Source: Vampirovibrionales bacterium
Lineage (GTDB): Bacteria > Cyanobacteriota > Vampirovibrionia > Vampirovibrionales > Vampirovibrionaceae
Length of the DNA stretch: 64,000 bases
NCBI GenBank assembly: GCA_016712355.1
Contig: JADJRF010000005.1
Span: 620,001 to 684,000 of the forward strand
Direction of reading: 5' to 3'
Translations under genes and position numbers: made by a program
Shown: piece after piece, positions 16,316 through 25,516 of the stretch
How the letters are laid out: every line of letters starts with the position of its first letter
Position numbering within the stretch: position 1 is the first letter of the stretch
The notes under the pieces: generated by a model
Databases searched by the model: none
What the model saw: only the letters and a program-made list of their open reading frames with translations
Told to the model about the DNA's origin: nothing

Positions 16316-17298
16316 GGCGTCGAATTGACGGCAGACGCCAGAATCGTCCGTTCCCCCGGCGGACGCTGGGCATCCTGATCCGCCAGCGCCTGATACGCAT
16401 GAACAAACATAAAGACCAGCCCCGTCGCCTTTAAGGCCACCAGGAGAAACAGGGCGATAATTTCCAGAATCATGTGAAACTGCCCGACAAACAACGCGGC
16501 CAGACCCAGCGCCGTCAATAACAGGGCAACCGCGATCAGCCCCGGCGCGCGGCGCAGAAACAGCCCGACGCTTTCCAGATACGCCTTGGGCAGCGAGCGT
16601 TTGGCGAGTATGACCAGCGGCGCCCAGAAGCCGGTCATCCACCAGAACAGGTAAAAGACGGCCATACCACCCATGTATTCGAGCATCACCTGACCCAGAC
16701 GGCTCAATTGCCCCACGGGTTGAGACATCAGGAAGCGTTCAAGGGCCTTGGGATCCTGCTGAGCCGCGGGCAGATCGCGCGAAAACCGCGCCATGTCTTC
16801 CAGCAGCGCCACCGGATAGGCGCCGCTCGCCGTCAAATGCGCATGAATCCCCGCCAGAATGGCGCCGAGCGCAATAAAGGCGATAAGCCAGCCCATGGCA
16901 AACGGCATAAAATACTCGCCCACCCCCGGCAGAAAAGCCCGCAACAGCTCGCGCGTTTGCGCCACGCGCGTCGGCTCGGGCGGCCCCGGCAACGCTGGCG
17001 ACGCCGCAGACGCAAAGGCTTTGTGCGCCGTCGCCTTAGGCGCCAGCTCCTGACGCACGGCCGCAGCAATCATATTGAACCATCCGGCGCTAAAGGCAGA
17101 AAACAGCAGCCAGTAAACAATCGCCGCCAGAGCCAGACGCCAGGCCAAGGCCTCGCCGCTGAAAATAAACAGCCCCTTGATCGTCGGCTGAATCAACAGC
17201 GGCATCAAGAGCAGAAACATCGCCAGCATGTTCAACAATAGGCCCTTGCGCCGTAAGATTCCGGCGCTGAGTTTAAGCTGATGAAAGACGCTGGCCAT
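16312..17298 (-). CDS. Polytopic membrane protein of unknown function
   Basis: A 328-residue protein with about six hydrophobic segments: near residues 20-45, 53-75, 130-152, 205-232, 248-272 and 275-300. A Pro/Ala-rich loop (about 90-110) lies between the first pairs. The pattern resembles uncharacterised integral membrane proteins with several glycine- and leucine-rich helices, such as DUF4013-like ones, but I see no diagnostic motif. It overlaps the miaA start by 4 bases. No clear ribosome site precedes ATG 17298. Function is unknown. Confidence 0.7.
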   Translation of the reverse strand: MASVFHQLKLSAGILRRKGLLLNMLAMFLLLMPLLIQPTIKGLFIFSGEALAWRLALAAIVYWLLFSAFSAGWFNMIAAAVRQELAPKATAHKAFASAASPALPGPPEPTRVAQTRELLRAFLPGVGEYFMPFAMGWLIAFIALGAILAGIHAHLTASGAYPVALLEDMARFSRDLPAAQQDPKALERFLMSQPVGQLSRLGQVMLEYMGGMAVFYLFWWMTGFWAPLVILAKRSLPKAYLESVGLFLRRAPGLIAVALLLTALGLAALFVGQFHMILEIIALFLLVALKATGLVFMFVHAYQALADQDAQRPPGERTILASAVNSTP

Positions 17299-17443
17299 GG
17301 CTTCAGGATACCGCAGCCTGTTTTTAAAAACCAGCCGCCGCCGCCTCCCCCGACCGGCGCGATGGGCGCGCTATACTGTGACGCATAGAGATCACCCCCG
17401 GCGCCGTCGGACGCCCGACGGCTGAGAAAGGCCCGCCCCCGTT

Positions 17444-19174
17444 TTGTTAGCGCTTTTCGCCCCCGCGACTTTTTTTCGGCGCCGCCTCAGCGCCCCCGGA
17501 CGCCGGACGCCGCAGGCGCGATTCTGGCTGATCGTAATCGCCCTTACGCTGCTGGCGGGGGGCTTACGCCTGTGGGGCGTTGAATCGCGAAGCCTGTGGC
17601 AAGACGAAGTGTTTACCGCCTCTTCGGCCACCGGCAACCGGCTGTTTGAGGCGACGATTCTGCCAGACGCCTATCGTCTGGATCCGCCAGACGCCAGCGC
17701 CCCGGCGTATTATCGACATCTGGCGATGGGCTGGCGGCCTTGGAGCGCCTTTGTCGACGGGATTGCGCATAACGTTCAGACGCCGCTGTATCCCACGCTG
17801 ATGCGTCTGTGGATGCGCCTCTTCGGACCGGACCCGGTGCGGGCGCGCTTTTTCTCGGTTCTCTGCGGGATTCTCTGTATCCCGGCCATGGCATGGCTGG
17901 GCCGTCTGGCAGGCGGAAATCGCTTGGGGCTGGCGGCCTGCGCGATTCTAACGCTGTCTGGCTTTCAGATTATCTACAGTCAGACGGCGCGCCTGTACCC
18001 GCTGCTGACGCTTCTCGTCCTGCTGGGCGCCGCGCTGACGCTGGTAATCGCGCAGCGATGCCAGCGAGATTCGGCCGTTGCGCGTATTAAATGGGGGACA
18101 TGGGCGATTTGGGCCGCGCTGCAGGTCGCAGGCCTCTACACGCATTATTTTTACGTCTTTGCGCTGGCGTTTCAGATCCTCTGGCTCTGGAGGGCCACTC
18201 GCGACGACCGGCGCGCGCGAATCGCCCTGATAGGCGCTTGCGCAGCCACGGCGGCGGCTGCCGCCTGCTGGGCCCCGATGTGGCTGCGTCAGCAAGCATT
18301 TCTGGCGAACATTGGCCACGGGTCGCTGAGCGGACTCTGGCGGCCGCTGACGCTGATCGAGCGCTTGTGGAAACTGGGCGCCGAACTCGTCAGCCCCAAA
18401 TCTGTGTGGATTCAGCTCTGGGTCAGCGCCATCGTCCTCGCTTCCGGCGCGTTTGCCTGCTGGGGCCGCTTGCGCAAGCAGCCGCTGGCGCAAATCCTGC
18501 AGAATACGCCCGCCTGGCTGCGGTTTTCGGCTCTCTGGCTGGCGTGCGTCGTCGGCGGCCTGCTGGCGGTGGATCTAATCAGCAACACCCACCGGATTTT
18601 TTCCAGCCGTTATTTGATTCTGGCCTCGCCTGCGCTGTATCTGCTCATTGCAGGGGCGACGCTCTCGCTGCCCAGACGCGCGGCGCGAGTCGCGGGCGTG
18701 ACGCTGGCGGCCCTGATGGCCCTGAACGCCGGCGCCGTCCTCAGCGGCGAGAAATTCCTGCGCAAGGAAGACTATCGCGGCGCCGGGCAGTATATTGCGC
18801 GCCATCGCGCCTCGGGCGATATCACGCTGGCGTGTCACAGCGCCGTGCACGCCGCAGGTCTGGCGTACTATCTGCCCGAGTCCATGCCGCTGGCAGGCGT
18901 CAGCCGCCGTAACGCCGGAGTGGACTGGCCGCCAGAAGCCCTGCAGGAACGTCTCAAAACACTGCTAAAAGGGCGATCCGGCGCATTTCTGGCGTTGTGT
19001 CACTGCCGCCCTGCGCTGGCTGAGCGCCTGCGGCGCGGCATCGAAGCTCAGGGCTTTCGCCTTGCCGATCGCGTCACGCTCAGTAGTATGCAAGCGCTTC
19101 GTTATGTTCGCGTCCCTTCGACTTCGGGGTCCGACTATCGACGTCGCGAAACACCCCGCTCAGACCGGCCTTGA
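17444..19174 (+). CDS. GT-C glycosyltransferase, ArnT/PMT-like (family 39 type)
   Basis: The 576-residue membrane protein resembles the polyprenyl-phosphate-sugar-dependent transferases that glycosylate lipid A, proteins or other envelope acceptors on the periplasmic side. The first periplasmic loop holds the acidic motif SLWQDEVFT expected for GT-C enzymes, followed by HNVQTPLYPTLMRLW, and about 9-11 transmembrane segments up to residue 440. The C-terminal 120 residues are soluble. The start is TTG at 17444, with GAGAAAGG 11-13 bases upstream; I saw no better in-frame start. Its last 95 bases lie opposite the end of a small minus-strand gene. The substrate cannot be inferred, and no partner sugar gene is adjacent. 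Confidence 0.75.
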   Translation: MLALFAPATFFRRRLSAPGRRTPQARFWLIVIALTLLAGGLRLWGVESRSLWQDEVFTASSATGNRLFEATILPDAYRLDPPDASAPAYYRHLAMGWRPWSAFVDGIAHNVQTPLYPTLMRLWMRLFGPDPVRARFFSVLCGILCIPAMAWLGRLAGGNRLGLAACAILTLSGFQIIYSQTARLYPLLTLLVLLGAALTLVIAQRCQRDSAVARIKWGTWAIWAALQVAGLYTHYFYVFALAFQILWLWRATRDDRRARIALIGACAATAAAAACWAPMWLRQQAFLANIGHGSLSGLWRPLTLIERLWKLGAELVSPKSVWIQLWVSAIVLASGAFACWGRLRKQPLAQILQNTPAWLRFSALWLACVVGGLLAVDLISNTHRIFSSRYLILASPALYLLIAGATLSLPRRAARVAGVTLAALMALNAGAVLSGEKFLRKEDYRGAGQYIARHRASGDITLACHSAVHAAGLAYYLPESMPLAGVSRRNAGVDWPPEALQERLKTLLKGRSGAFLALCHCRPALAERLRRGIEAQGFRLADRVTLSSMQALRYVRVPSTSGSDYRRRETPRSDRP

Positions 19175-19385
19175 CGCAATTATCCAGCACTTCTTGCAGG
19201 GCGCGCGCCAGTTCGGGCCCCTGGGCGGAGTAAATCTCGCTGGGAATACTGGTCGAGGGCAGCTCGATTGAAAAGCGCTCGCCCGAACTGTCGCGAAACA
19301 GCAGCGAGACCAGCGTACGGCCGTGATCGTTCAAACTGGCGTTGCCCAGGTAATGCGTGAGTTTATTCTGAAACACCAGCTCCAT
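19080..19385 (-). CDS. Small hypothetical protein
   Basis: A 101-residue protein beginning MELVFQNKLTHYLGNASLNDHG with AAGGA 11 bases before the ATG. It has a beta-strand-rich N-terminal half (RTLVSLLFRDSSGERFSIELP) and a helical second half (GPELARALQEVLDNCVKAGL). No family is recognised. Its 3' end overlaps the convergent glycosyltransferase gene by 95 bases. The C-terminal residues within the overlap are hydrophilic and could be a poorly constrained tail. Confidence 0.6.
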   Translation of the reverse strand: MELVFQNKLTHYLGNASLNDHGRTLVSLLFRDSSGERFSIELPSTSIPSEIYSAQGPELARALQEVLDNCVKAGLSGVFRDVDSRTPKSKGREHNEALAYY

Positions 19386-19693
19386 CGGAAAGAGTCCTTA
19401 CGATATCTGGCGATTTTTTCAAGGCTCGCTCGCGTGACGACCCATCGAGCGCTCCGCGCGCAGGGTCCTGTCTGATCTGTCGGCTACCTGCGCCGAAACT
19501 GTAGCCCTCGCTTTACAAATTTTACAATAAGACGCCGGTATTCAGCCGCCTTCTTCTGGGCGGGACCCCGCCAGAGATGCCCGCCCGGTTGGACTTGCCT
19601 GACGCTTTTTGAGACAATGGCGCTTCGCTTTTCATCCCGTAAAAGCGCCGTTCTGCTTGCCCCGTAAGACCCGACCCGGAGACCCGACGCGCG
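19386..19693. other. Intergenic region upstream of the his operon
   Basis: This 308-base stretch lies between the divergent small gene and hisG. It must hold the promoter of the operon. A TTTACA and a TACAAT occur near 19512-19528, but too close together to form one promoter. I see no long T-box-like or attenuator structure and no run of histidine codons that would suggest a His leader peptide. Confidence 0.4.
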
Positions 19694-20566
19694 ATGACGC
19701 CCCTGCTCAAACTGGTTATTCCCAAAGGACGCCTGCAAGAAAAGGTCGAAGGCCTGTTGGCGCGCATTGGCCTGCATCTGACTTACAGCAGCCGCTCTTA
19801 CCGACCGGTTTGCTCCGATCCGGCGATTGAAATCAAGCTGCTCAAGCCTCAGAACATCCCCGCCCTTATTGCGCTGGGCCGTCACGACGCCGGTTTCAGC
19901 GGCCTCGACTGGGTGATTGAGCAGGGCCTCGAAACGCACGATAACTTGCGCGAAGTCATGGATTTAGGCTTTAACCGCGTGCGTATCGTGGCCGCCGTCC
20001 CCGAAACGCTCGCCGTGGACGAGGCTTACCGCAAGCGCCGCATCATCGTCGCGACTGAATATCCTGTCATCGCCCAGCGTTATCTGGACGCGCAGAAGCT
20101 CGACGCCGTGCTGATTAAATCTTACGGGGCCACCGAGGCCCTGCCGCCGGAAGACGCCGATATGATCATCGACAATACGTCGACCGGCTCGACGCTGGCC
20201 ATGAACCGCCTGGCCATTGTCGACGAGCTGCTCAGTTCCACCACGCGCCTGCTGGCTTCTGGCGAAGCGCTGGACGATCCGGCCCGCGCCGGCAAGCTGG
20301 CGGAAATCCGCATGTTGATTCAGAGCGTGTTGAACGCCGACAAGAAAGTCCTGCTGGAAATGAACGTGGGCGCGGCGCAACTGGAAGCGCTGGTCTCGAA
20401 TCTGCCGTGTATGCGCGCCCCCACCGTGTCGCCGCTGCACGATGGCGCGGGTTATGCGGTCAAGGTCGCCGTTTCCGCCGCCGAGGCGCCCCGGCTGATC
20501 CCGCAGTTGGTGAAGCTGGGGGCCAGCGATATTCTGGAGTATCGTCTGGCGAAGATCGTGCCATGA
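19694..20566 (+). CDS. hisG: ATP phosphoribosyltransferase, long form
   Basis: HisG catalyses the first step of histidine synthesis, joining ATP and PRPP to phosphoribosyl-ATP, and is the feedback target. At 290 residues it is the long form with a C-terminal ACT-like regulatory domain (about 215-290), so no HisZ partner is needed. The N-terminus LVIPKGRLQEKV, SGLDWVIEQGLE, and DNTSTGSTLAMNRL (PRPP-binding loop) are typical. GGAG lies 13 bases upstream of the ATG. Its TGA overlaps the next ATG by 4 bases. It heads a seven-gene operon in which nearly all junctions overlap. Confidence 0.94.
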   Translation: MTPLLKLVIPKGRLQEKVEGLLARIGLHLTYSSRSYRPVCSDPAIEIKLLKPQNIPALIALGRHDAGFSGLDWVIEQGLETHDNLREVMDLGFNRVRIVAAVPETLAVDEAYRKRRIIVATEYPVIAQRYLDAQKLDAVLIKSYGATEALPPEDADMIIDNTSTGSTLAMNRLAIVDELLSSTTRLLASGEALDDPARAGKLAEIRMLIQSVLNADKKVLLEMNVGAAQLEALVSNLPCMRAPTVSPLHDGAGYAVKVAVSAAEAPRLIPQLVKLGASDILEYRLAKIVP

Positions 20567-22263
20567 CGATCGCCCCGCGCGCCGCAGTCGCCGCGATGAG
20601 CGCCTACAGCGCGCCGTTGGAAGGCCGCCGCGAGCAAATCCGGCTGGATTTTAACGAAAACACCACGGGATTTGCGCAGGCGGCGGCGCCGCTGGACGCG
20701 GCGTTTCTCGGCGCTTACCCCGAATACGACGCTTTTACCGCCGCCCTCGCAGCGTATTTCGGGCGAGAACCCCAGGAGCTGCTTCTGACCAACGGCAGCG
20801 CGGAAGCCCTGTTTTTGCTGCCCTTTGTCTTCATCGAACCGGGACGCGACGTGGCGGTGGTCTCGACGCCGACGTTTCCCGTGATTCCGCATAGTCTGGC
20901 GCTGGCAGGCGCCCGGATTCACGCCGTGCCGATGCGCGCCGATCTCACCTATGATCTGGCCGGACTGGAGCAGGCCTTGCAGACGGGCGCCAGACTCTGT
21001 ACGCTCGCCACGCCGGATAACCCATCAGGCGCAACCATTGCGTCAGCGGTGATTCTGGACTGGGCGCAGCGCTTTACAGACACGCTGTTTGTCATCGACG
21101 AGGCCTATATCGAGTACGGCGGCGAGAGCGTGCTGGCGCAGGCGGGCGTCATGCCGAATCTGGTCGTGACGCGCAGTTTTTCCAAGGCCTGGGGCATGGC
21201 GGCGCTGCGCCTCGGCGTGGCGATTGGACACCCTGAGGTGATAGCGTGGCTTCGCGTGGCGCGCTCGCCCTACAGCGTCAACGCGCTGGCCGTCCAGACC
21301 GCCGGGCGCCTGCTGGAAAATCCGCAGCAGGTTGCCGATCAGGCGCAAGCGACCCTGCGCCGAAAAGCGCTTGTCCTCGCCGCAGTCGCCGAGCGCGGCT
21401 ATGGCGCGATTGCCGGGGCGGCCAATTTCTTTCTGCTCAAAGTGGGTCTCGACGCCGGCGCGCTCTGCGATTTCTGTCGCGCGCGCGGCGTTTTGCTGCG
21501 CGATCGCTCATCGCTGCCGAATATGGGCGGTCTGGTGCGCGTCAGCGTCGGCACGGAGGCCGAAATGGACGCGTTTCTGGCCTGTCTGGACGCGTTTCGC
21601 GCCGAACGCGCCCTGATGTTCGATCTCGATGACACGCTGGTCGACGTCTCGCGCAGTTACGATGAAGTCGTCATGCGCGTCGTGGCGCACTTTGGCGTCG
21701 AGCGCCCTGATCGCCAAACCATTCTGGCGCTCAAGGCCGAAGGCGGCTTCAACGACGACTGGGACGCCGCCCGCGAGCTGTTGCGCCGCGCCGGCAAGGA
21801 CGTCTCGCGCGAAGCGATTGTCGCACTCGCAAAACCGCTCTATCTGTCGCTGGCGCGCGATCACGAAAGCTGGCCCACGGCGCCGGAGGCCTTGCGCGCG
21901 TTCTCTAAACGCTATCGCACGCTGGTCGTCACCGGTCGCCCGCGCGACGAGTACGCCCCCGTCTGGGGCGAGCGGCTGGACGCCTGCGTCGAGCGCGTCT
22001 TCTGCCAGGATGACTTCGACGGCGCGGGCTCCGCGCTGCCGCGTAAACCGGCGCCCGATCTGCTGAAAGCCGCCATGGCGGCGCGCGGCGTCTGCGGCGG
22101 CGCGTATGTCGGCAATTCCGTCGATGATATGGCGGCGGCGCGCGCGGCGGGACTGCGCGCGTGGGGCGTGGCGACGACCCATTCGCCAGAAGCCCTGGCG
22201 CAAGCGGGCGCTGAGCGCGTGTTTCAATCGATTCCCCAACTTCAAGAGGCTTTGATGATATGA
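20563..22263 (+). CDS. hisC: Histidinol-phosphate aminotransferase fused to a HAD phosphatase domain
   Basis: The 566-residue protein has two parts. Residues 1-345 are a fold-type I aminotransferase, HisC, with RLDFNENTTG, TPDNPSG, VIDEAYIEYGG and the PLP Lys208 in RSFSKAWGMAALRLG; it converts imidazole-acetol phosphate to histidinol phosphate. Residues about 350-566 are a HAD-superfamily domain with the nucleophile in FDLDDTLVD (Asp354), VTGRPRDEY, RKPAPDLL and YVGNSVDDM. The operon lacks a separate histidinol phosphatase and its HisB has no phosphatase half, so the HAD domain probably does the next step. It resembles the small HAD-IA group with FNxDW in its cap (here GGFNDDWD). ATGA overlaps join it to both neighbours. 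Confidence 0.93.
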   Translation: MTIAPRAAVAAMSAYSAPLEGRREQIRLDFNENTTGFAQAAAPLDAAFLGAYPEYDAFTAALAAYFGREPQELLLTNGSAEALFLLPFVFIEPGRDVAVVSTPTFPVIPHSLALAGARIHAVPMRADLTYDLAGLEQALQTGARLCTLATPDNPSGATIASAVILDWAQRFTDTLFVIDEAYIEYGGESVLAQAGVMPNLVVTRSFSKAWGMAALRLGVAIGHPEVIAWLRVARSPYSVNALAVQTAGRLLENPQQVADQAQATLRRKALVLAAVAERGYGAIAGAANFFLLKVGLDAGALCDFCRARGVLLRDRSSLPNMGGLVRVSVGTEAEMDAFLACLDAFRAERALMFDLDDTLVDVSRSYDEVVMRVVAHFGVERPDRQTILALKAEGGFNDDWDAARELLRRAGKDVSREAIVALAKPLYLSLARDHESWPTAPEALRAFSKRYRTLVVTGRPRDEYAPVWGERLDACVERVFCQDDFDGAGSALPRKPAPDLLKAAMAARGVCGGAYVGNSVDDMAAARAAGLRAWGVATTHSPEALAQAGAERVFQSIPQLQEALMI

Positions 22264-22886
22264 CGTCTCCTTCAGCGCAGAGTTCGGCTCGCGCCGCCAG
22301 CGTCTCGCGCGTCAGCCGCGAAACCCGCGTTCAGGTCACGTTTGAGGCGGACGCCGCGCGCGCGCCTCACATCCAGACGCCGTTGCCGTTTTTCAGTCAT
22401 ATGCTGGACGCGTTTGCCTGCCATGGCCGTTTTGGCTTGAGCGTCGAGGCGTCTGGCGACATTGAAGTGGATCCGCACCACCTGATGGAAGACGTCGGCA
22501 TTGTCCTGGGGCAAGCCATTGCGCAGGCGCTCGACGGCTATAAAGGCATTGCCCGCGCGGGCTGCTTCGCCTTTCCCATGGATGGCTCGCTGGCGCTGGT
22601 CGCCCTCGATCTGTGCGGGCGGCCAAATCTTACCTGGAACGTCCCGCTGGGCGCGCTGCCGGTCGGCGCGCTGGACCCGCACCTGTTCCGCGAATTCTTC
22701 AAGGGCCTGATCGACGGCATGCGGGCAACGGCGCATCTGCATGTGCCATGCCATGACAACGATCACCATGTTCTCGAAGCGCTCTTTAAGGCGTTCGCCC
22801 GCGCGCTGCGCCAGGCGGCTGGTCGTATTGAGCCGGGCGACGCGCTCAGCGGCGCCCTTAGCACCAAAGGTATGTTAGACGCATGA
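22260..22886 (+). CDS. hisB: Imidazoleglycerol-phosphate dehydratase
   Basis: HisB dehydrates imidazole-glycerol phosphate to imidazole-acetol phosphate with bound manganese. The 208-residue protein is the monofunctional type. It has FFSHMLDAFACHG, VDPHHLMEDVGIVLG and CHDNDHHVLEALFKAFARAL; the two HHxxE motifs supply the metal ligands. The N-terminal 25 residues are Ser/Ala/Arg-rich and slightly extended. There is no HAD phosphatase domain, in contrast to enterobacterial HisB. ATGA overlaps at both ends show tight coupling. Confidence 0.94.
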   Translation: MTSPSAQSSARAASVSRVSRETRVQVTFEADAARAPHIQTPLPFFSHMLDAFACHGRFGLSVEASGDIEVDPHHLMEDVGIVLGQAIAQALDGYKGIARAGCFAFPMDGSLALVALDLCGRPNLTWNVPLGALPVGALDPHLFREFFKGLIDGMRATAHLHVPCHDNDHHVLEALFKAFARALRQAAGRIEPGDALSGALSTKGMLDA

Positions 22887-23482
22887 GCAGCCCCCCCCAA
22901 ATTGAGCTGATTGACTACGGCGGCGGCAACATCGCCAGCGTCATGCGGGCGCTGGAGCGACTCTCGGTCTCTTACGTCAAAGTCGGCCCGGATCTCTTGC
23001 CCAGCGGGCGCCGTCCATTGATCCTGCCTGGGGTGGGCGCATTTGGCGCGACGATGGCCGGCTTGCGCCGAGGCGGCCTACATTCGCGTCTGGTTGAATT
23101 GCTCGGGCGCGGCGTTCCGTATCTGGGCATCTGCGTGGGCTTGCAGATTCTGTTTGAAAAAAGCGCCGAGTCCGAAGGCACGCCGGGCCTAGGGATTCTC
23201 TGCGGGGAAGTCGCGCGGCTGACGCATCGCAAAATTCCGCAGATTGGCTGGAATCGCTTGCGCGCGGTCAACGACCCGGACGCGCCCGAAGGCGAAGCCT
23301 ATTTCGTCAATTCGTTTGCGGCCCGTCCCGCCGATCCCGGGATCACGCTGTACGAAAGCGACTACGGCGGCCCGTTCTGCGCCGCCATCCAGCGTCAAAA
23401 CGTGACCGGATTCCAGTTTCACCCGGAAAAAAGCGGTCCTTTCGGCCATGAGCTATTGCGGAGGTGGCTGGATGCTGTGTAA
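22883..23482 (+). CDS. hisH: Imidazole glycerol phosphate synthase, glutaminase subunit
   Basis: HisH hydrolyses glutamine and channels ammonia to HisF. The 199-residue class I amidotransferase has [18 protein letters not shown], the nucleophile Cys in [11 protein letters not shown] and the His/Glu pair in FQFHPEKSG. The length is standard. It overlaps hisB by 4 bases and hisF by 11 bases. Placement directly before hisF matches their function as a heterodimer. Confidence 0.95.
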   Translation: MSSPPQIELIDYGGGNIASVMRALERLSVSYVKVGPDLLPSGRRPLILPGVGAFGATMAGLRRGGLHSRLVELLGRGVPYLGICVGLQILFEKSAESEGTPGLGILCGEVARLTHRKIPQIGWNRLRAVNDPDAPEGEAYFVNSFAARPADPGITLYESDYGGPFCAAIQRQNVTGFQFHPEKSGPFGHELLRRWLDAV

Positions 23483-24284
23483 ACGGATTATCCCGTGTCT
23501 GGACGTCGCCGATGGACGCACGGTGAAAGGCGTTCAGTTCCAGAATCTGCGCGATATCGGCGATCCGGTGGAACTGGCGCTGATTTATCAGGATCAGGGC
23601 GCTGACGAGTTGTTGTTTCTGGACATTTCGGCGTCGCACGAAGGCCGTGAGACGATGTTTCACGTCGTGGAAGCCGTCGCCCGCCGTCTGATGATCCCGT
23701 TTACCGTCGGCGGCGGCGTTACGACGCTTGCGCAGGCCAAGCGCCTGCTGGCCAGCGGCGCCGATAAGGTCTCCATCAACACCGGCGCGCTGCGCAATCC
23801 GTCGCTGATTCGCGATATCGCCGAAGAGTGCGGCTCGCAATGCTGCGTGCTGGCCATCGACGCGCGGCGCAAACAACCCGCCATCGCCGGAGCCGCTGCG
23901 CCGCGTCCGCCTGTGCCGCCGCCGCCCGTCTGGGAAGCGCTCACGCACGGGGGCCGCTCGGTCGGCCACCCCGACGCCTTTGTATGGGCGCGCGAAGCCG
24001 TGAACCTCGGCGCCGGCGAAATTCTGCTGACGTCCTGGGATCAGGACGGCACGCTGGCCGGCTTTGATCTGGCGTTGACCCGTCAATTCGCCGAGAATCT
24101 GCCGATCCCGGTCATCGCTTCGGGCGGCGGGGGCGGGCCTGCCTCTTTTGTCGACGTGTTTTGCGCAGGCGGCGCCGATGCCGCGCTGGCCGCCAGCATC
24201 TTTCATGACAACCAATGGACGGTCGACTCGCTCAAACGCGAGATCGTCCGCCTCAACCCGGAGGCGATCGCAATTCGATTATGA
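23472..24284 (+). CDS. hisF: Imidazole glycerol phosphate synthase, cyclase subunit, with proline-rich insert
   Basis: HisF uses ammonia from HisH to make imidazole-glycerol phosphate and AICAR. The 270-residue TIM barrel carries the catalytic Asp pair in CLDVADGR and LAIDARR, and [18 protein letters not shown] and VIASGGGG. The start is ATG 23472, inside the end of hisH, with GGAGGTGG six bases upstream. After Asp in AIDARR there is a Pro/Ala-rich stretch ([16 protein letters not shown]) where most HisF proteins have a short loop before the WEVYTHGG-like segment. The insert lies next to the active-site loop. The rest looks fully conserved. Confidence 0.94.
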   Translation: MLCKRIIPCLDVADGRTVKGVQFQNLRDIGDPVELALIYQDQGADELLFLDISASHEGRETMFHVVEAVARRLMIPFTVGGGVTTLAQAKRLLASGADKVSINTGALRNPSLIRDIAEECGSQCCVLAIDARRKQPAIAGAAAPRPPVPPPPVWEALTHGGRSVGHPDAFVWAREAVNLGAGEILLTSWDQDGTLAGFDLALTRQFAENLPIPVIASGGGGGPASFVDVFCAGGADAALAASIFHDNQWTVDSLKREIVRLNPEAIAIRL

Positions 24285-25516
24285 TGATCCCCAGCATCGA
24301 CCTGATGAATGGCCGCGCCGTGCAATTGCGCCAGGGCAAAACGCACGTGCTGACCGATGAGCGCGATCCCATTGCGCTGGCCCGCGAATTTAACCGTTAC
24401 GGCGAAATCGCCGTCATCGATCTCGACGCCGCCCTGGGCAAAGGCGACAATCTGGCGCTGATTAAACAAATCTGCCGCGTGGCGGACGTGCGCGCAGGCG
24501 GCGGCGTTCGCACGGTGGAGCGCGCCAACGCCTTACTGCGCGCAGGCGCCCAACGCATCATTGTGGGAACCGCCGCCACCCCGGAATTTTTAAGCCAGCT
24601 TCCCAAGGCGCGCGTGATGGTCGCGCTGGATCACCGCCATGGCGAGGTGGTGGATCTAGGCTGGACGCACGGATCCGGGCAGACGGTCAGCGAACGGGCG
24701 CTGGCGCTGGCCGATCATTGCAGCGCGTACCTCTGTACATTTGTGACCGAAGAAGGCTGCATGACGGGTCTGCCCGTCGATGAGGCCCAAGCCATTCAGG
24801 CCGTGGCCCCGCATCCGCTGACGGTGGCCGGCGGCGTGGCCAGCACCGACGAAGTCATTGCTCTCTCACGGATGGGACTCGACGTTCAGGTCGGCATGGC
24901 GCTCTATACCGGCCAGCTCGACCCGGCGGCGGCGGTCATTGGCGCGCTGGATTTTGACAAGCAACCGCTGATTCCTACCATCGTGGAAGACGAAGCCGGG
25001 CAGACGCTGATGCTGGCCTACAGCACGCCGGAATCGCTTCGCAAATCGCTGGAAAACGGCCATGGCGTTTATTACAGCCGCAGCCGACAAAAGCTCTGGC
25101 GCAAAGGCGAAACCTCCGGTCACCAGCAAGAACTGCTCGCCTGCCGCACCGATTGCGATCGCGATACGCTGCTGTTTACCGTGCGTCAATCCGGTCCCGC
25201 CTGTCATACGCACGCTTATAGCTGCTTTGGATCCGGGCAGCGAAACCGACGCTTTTCACTCCCGGCCTTGTTTGAGATTCTGCGCGATCGCATGGCGCAT
25301 CCGCCTGCCGGATCGTACACGGCCAGGCTCTTTGCGGATCCTGAGCTCCTGGCCGCCAAAATCATGGAAGAAGCCCAGGAGGCCATTGAGGCGCGCGAGC
25401 GCGACGACGTGATCTGGGAAATCGCCGACGCCGTGTTCTTCCTCAGCGCGCTGGCCGTGCGCGAAGGGCTCGACTGGCGCGACATTGAAGCCGAACTCGG
25501 CGGACGCCATAAATGA
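24281..25516 (+). CDS. hisA: Trifunctional HisA-HisI-HisE fusion
   Basis: The 411-residue protein joins three enzymes. Residues 1-222 are HisA, the ProFAR isomerase TIM barrel ([36 protein letters not shown]). Residues about 224-320 are HisI, PRA-CH cyclohydrolase ([39 protein letters not shown] with the zinc Cys and metal ligands). Residues about 330-411 are HisE, PRA-PH pyrophosphohydrolase ([29 protein letters not shown]). Together they perform steps 2, 3 and 4 in order. HisIE bifunctional proteins are common, but I do not know of a common HisA-HisIE fusion. The ATG at 24281 overlaps hisF by 4 bases. Confidence 0.93.
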   Translation: MMIPSIDLMNGRAVQLRQGKTHVLTDERDPIALAREFNRYGEIAVIDLDAALGKGDNLALIKQICRVADVRAGGGVRTVERANALLRAGAQRIIVGTAATPEFLSQLPKARVMVALDHRHGEVVDLGWTHGSGQTVSERALALADHCSAYLCTFVTEEGCMTGLPVDEAQAIQAVAPHPLTVAGGVASTDEVIALSRMGLDVQVGMALYTGQLDPAAAVIGALDFDKQPLIPTIVEDEAGQTLMLAYSTPESLRKSLENGHGVYYSRSRQKLWRKGETSGHQQELLACRTDCDRDTLLFTVRQSGPACHTHAYSCFGSGQRNRRFSLPALFEILRDRMAHPPAGSYTARLFADPELLAAKIMEEAQEAIEARERDDVIWEIADAVFFLSALAVREGLDWRDIEAELGGRHK

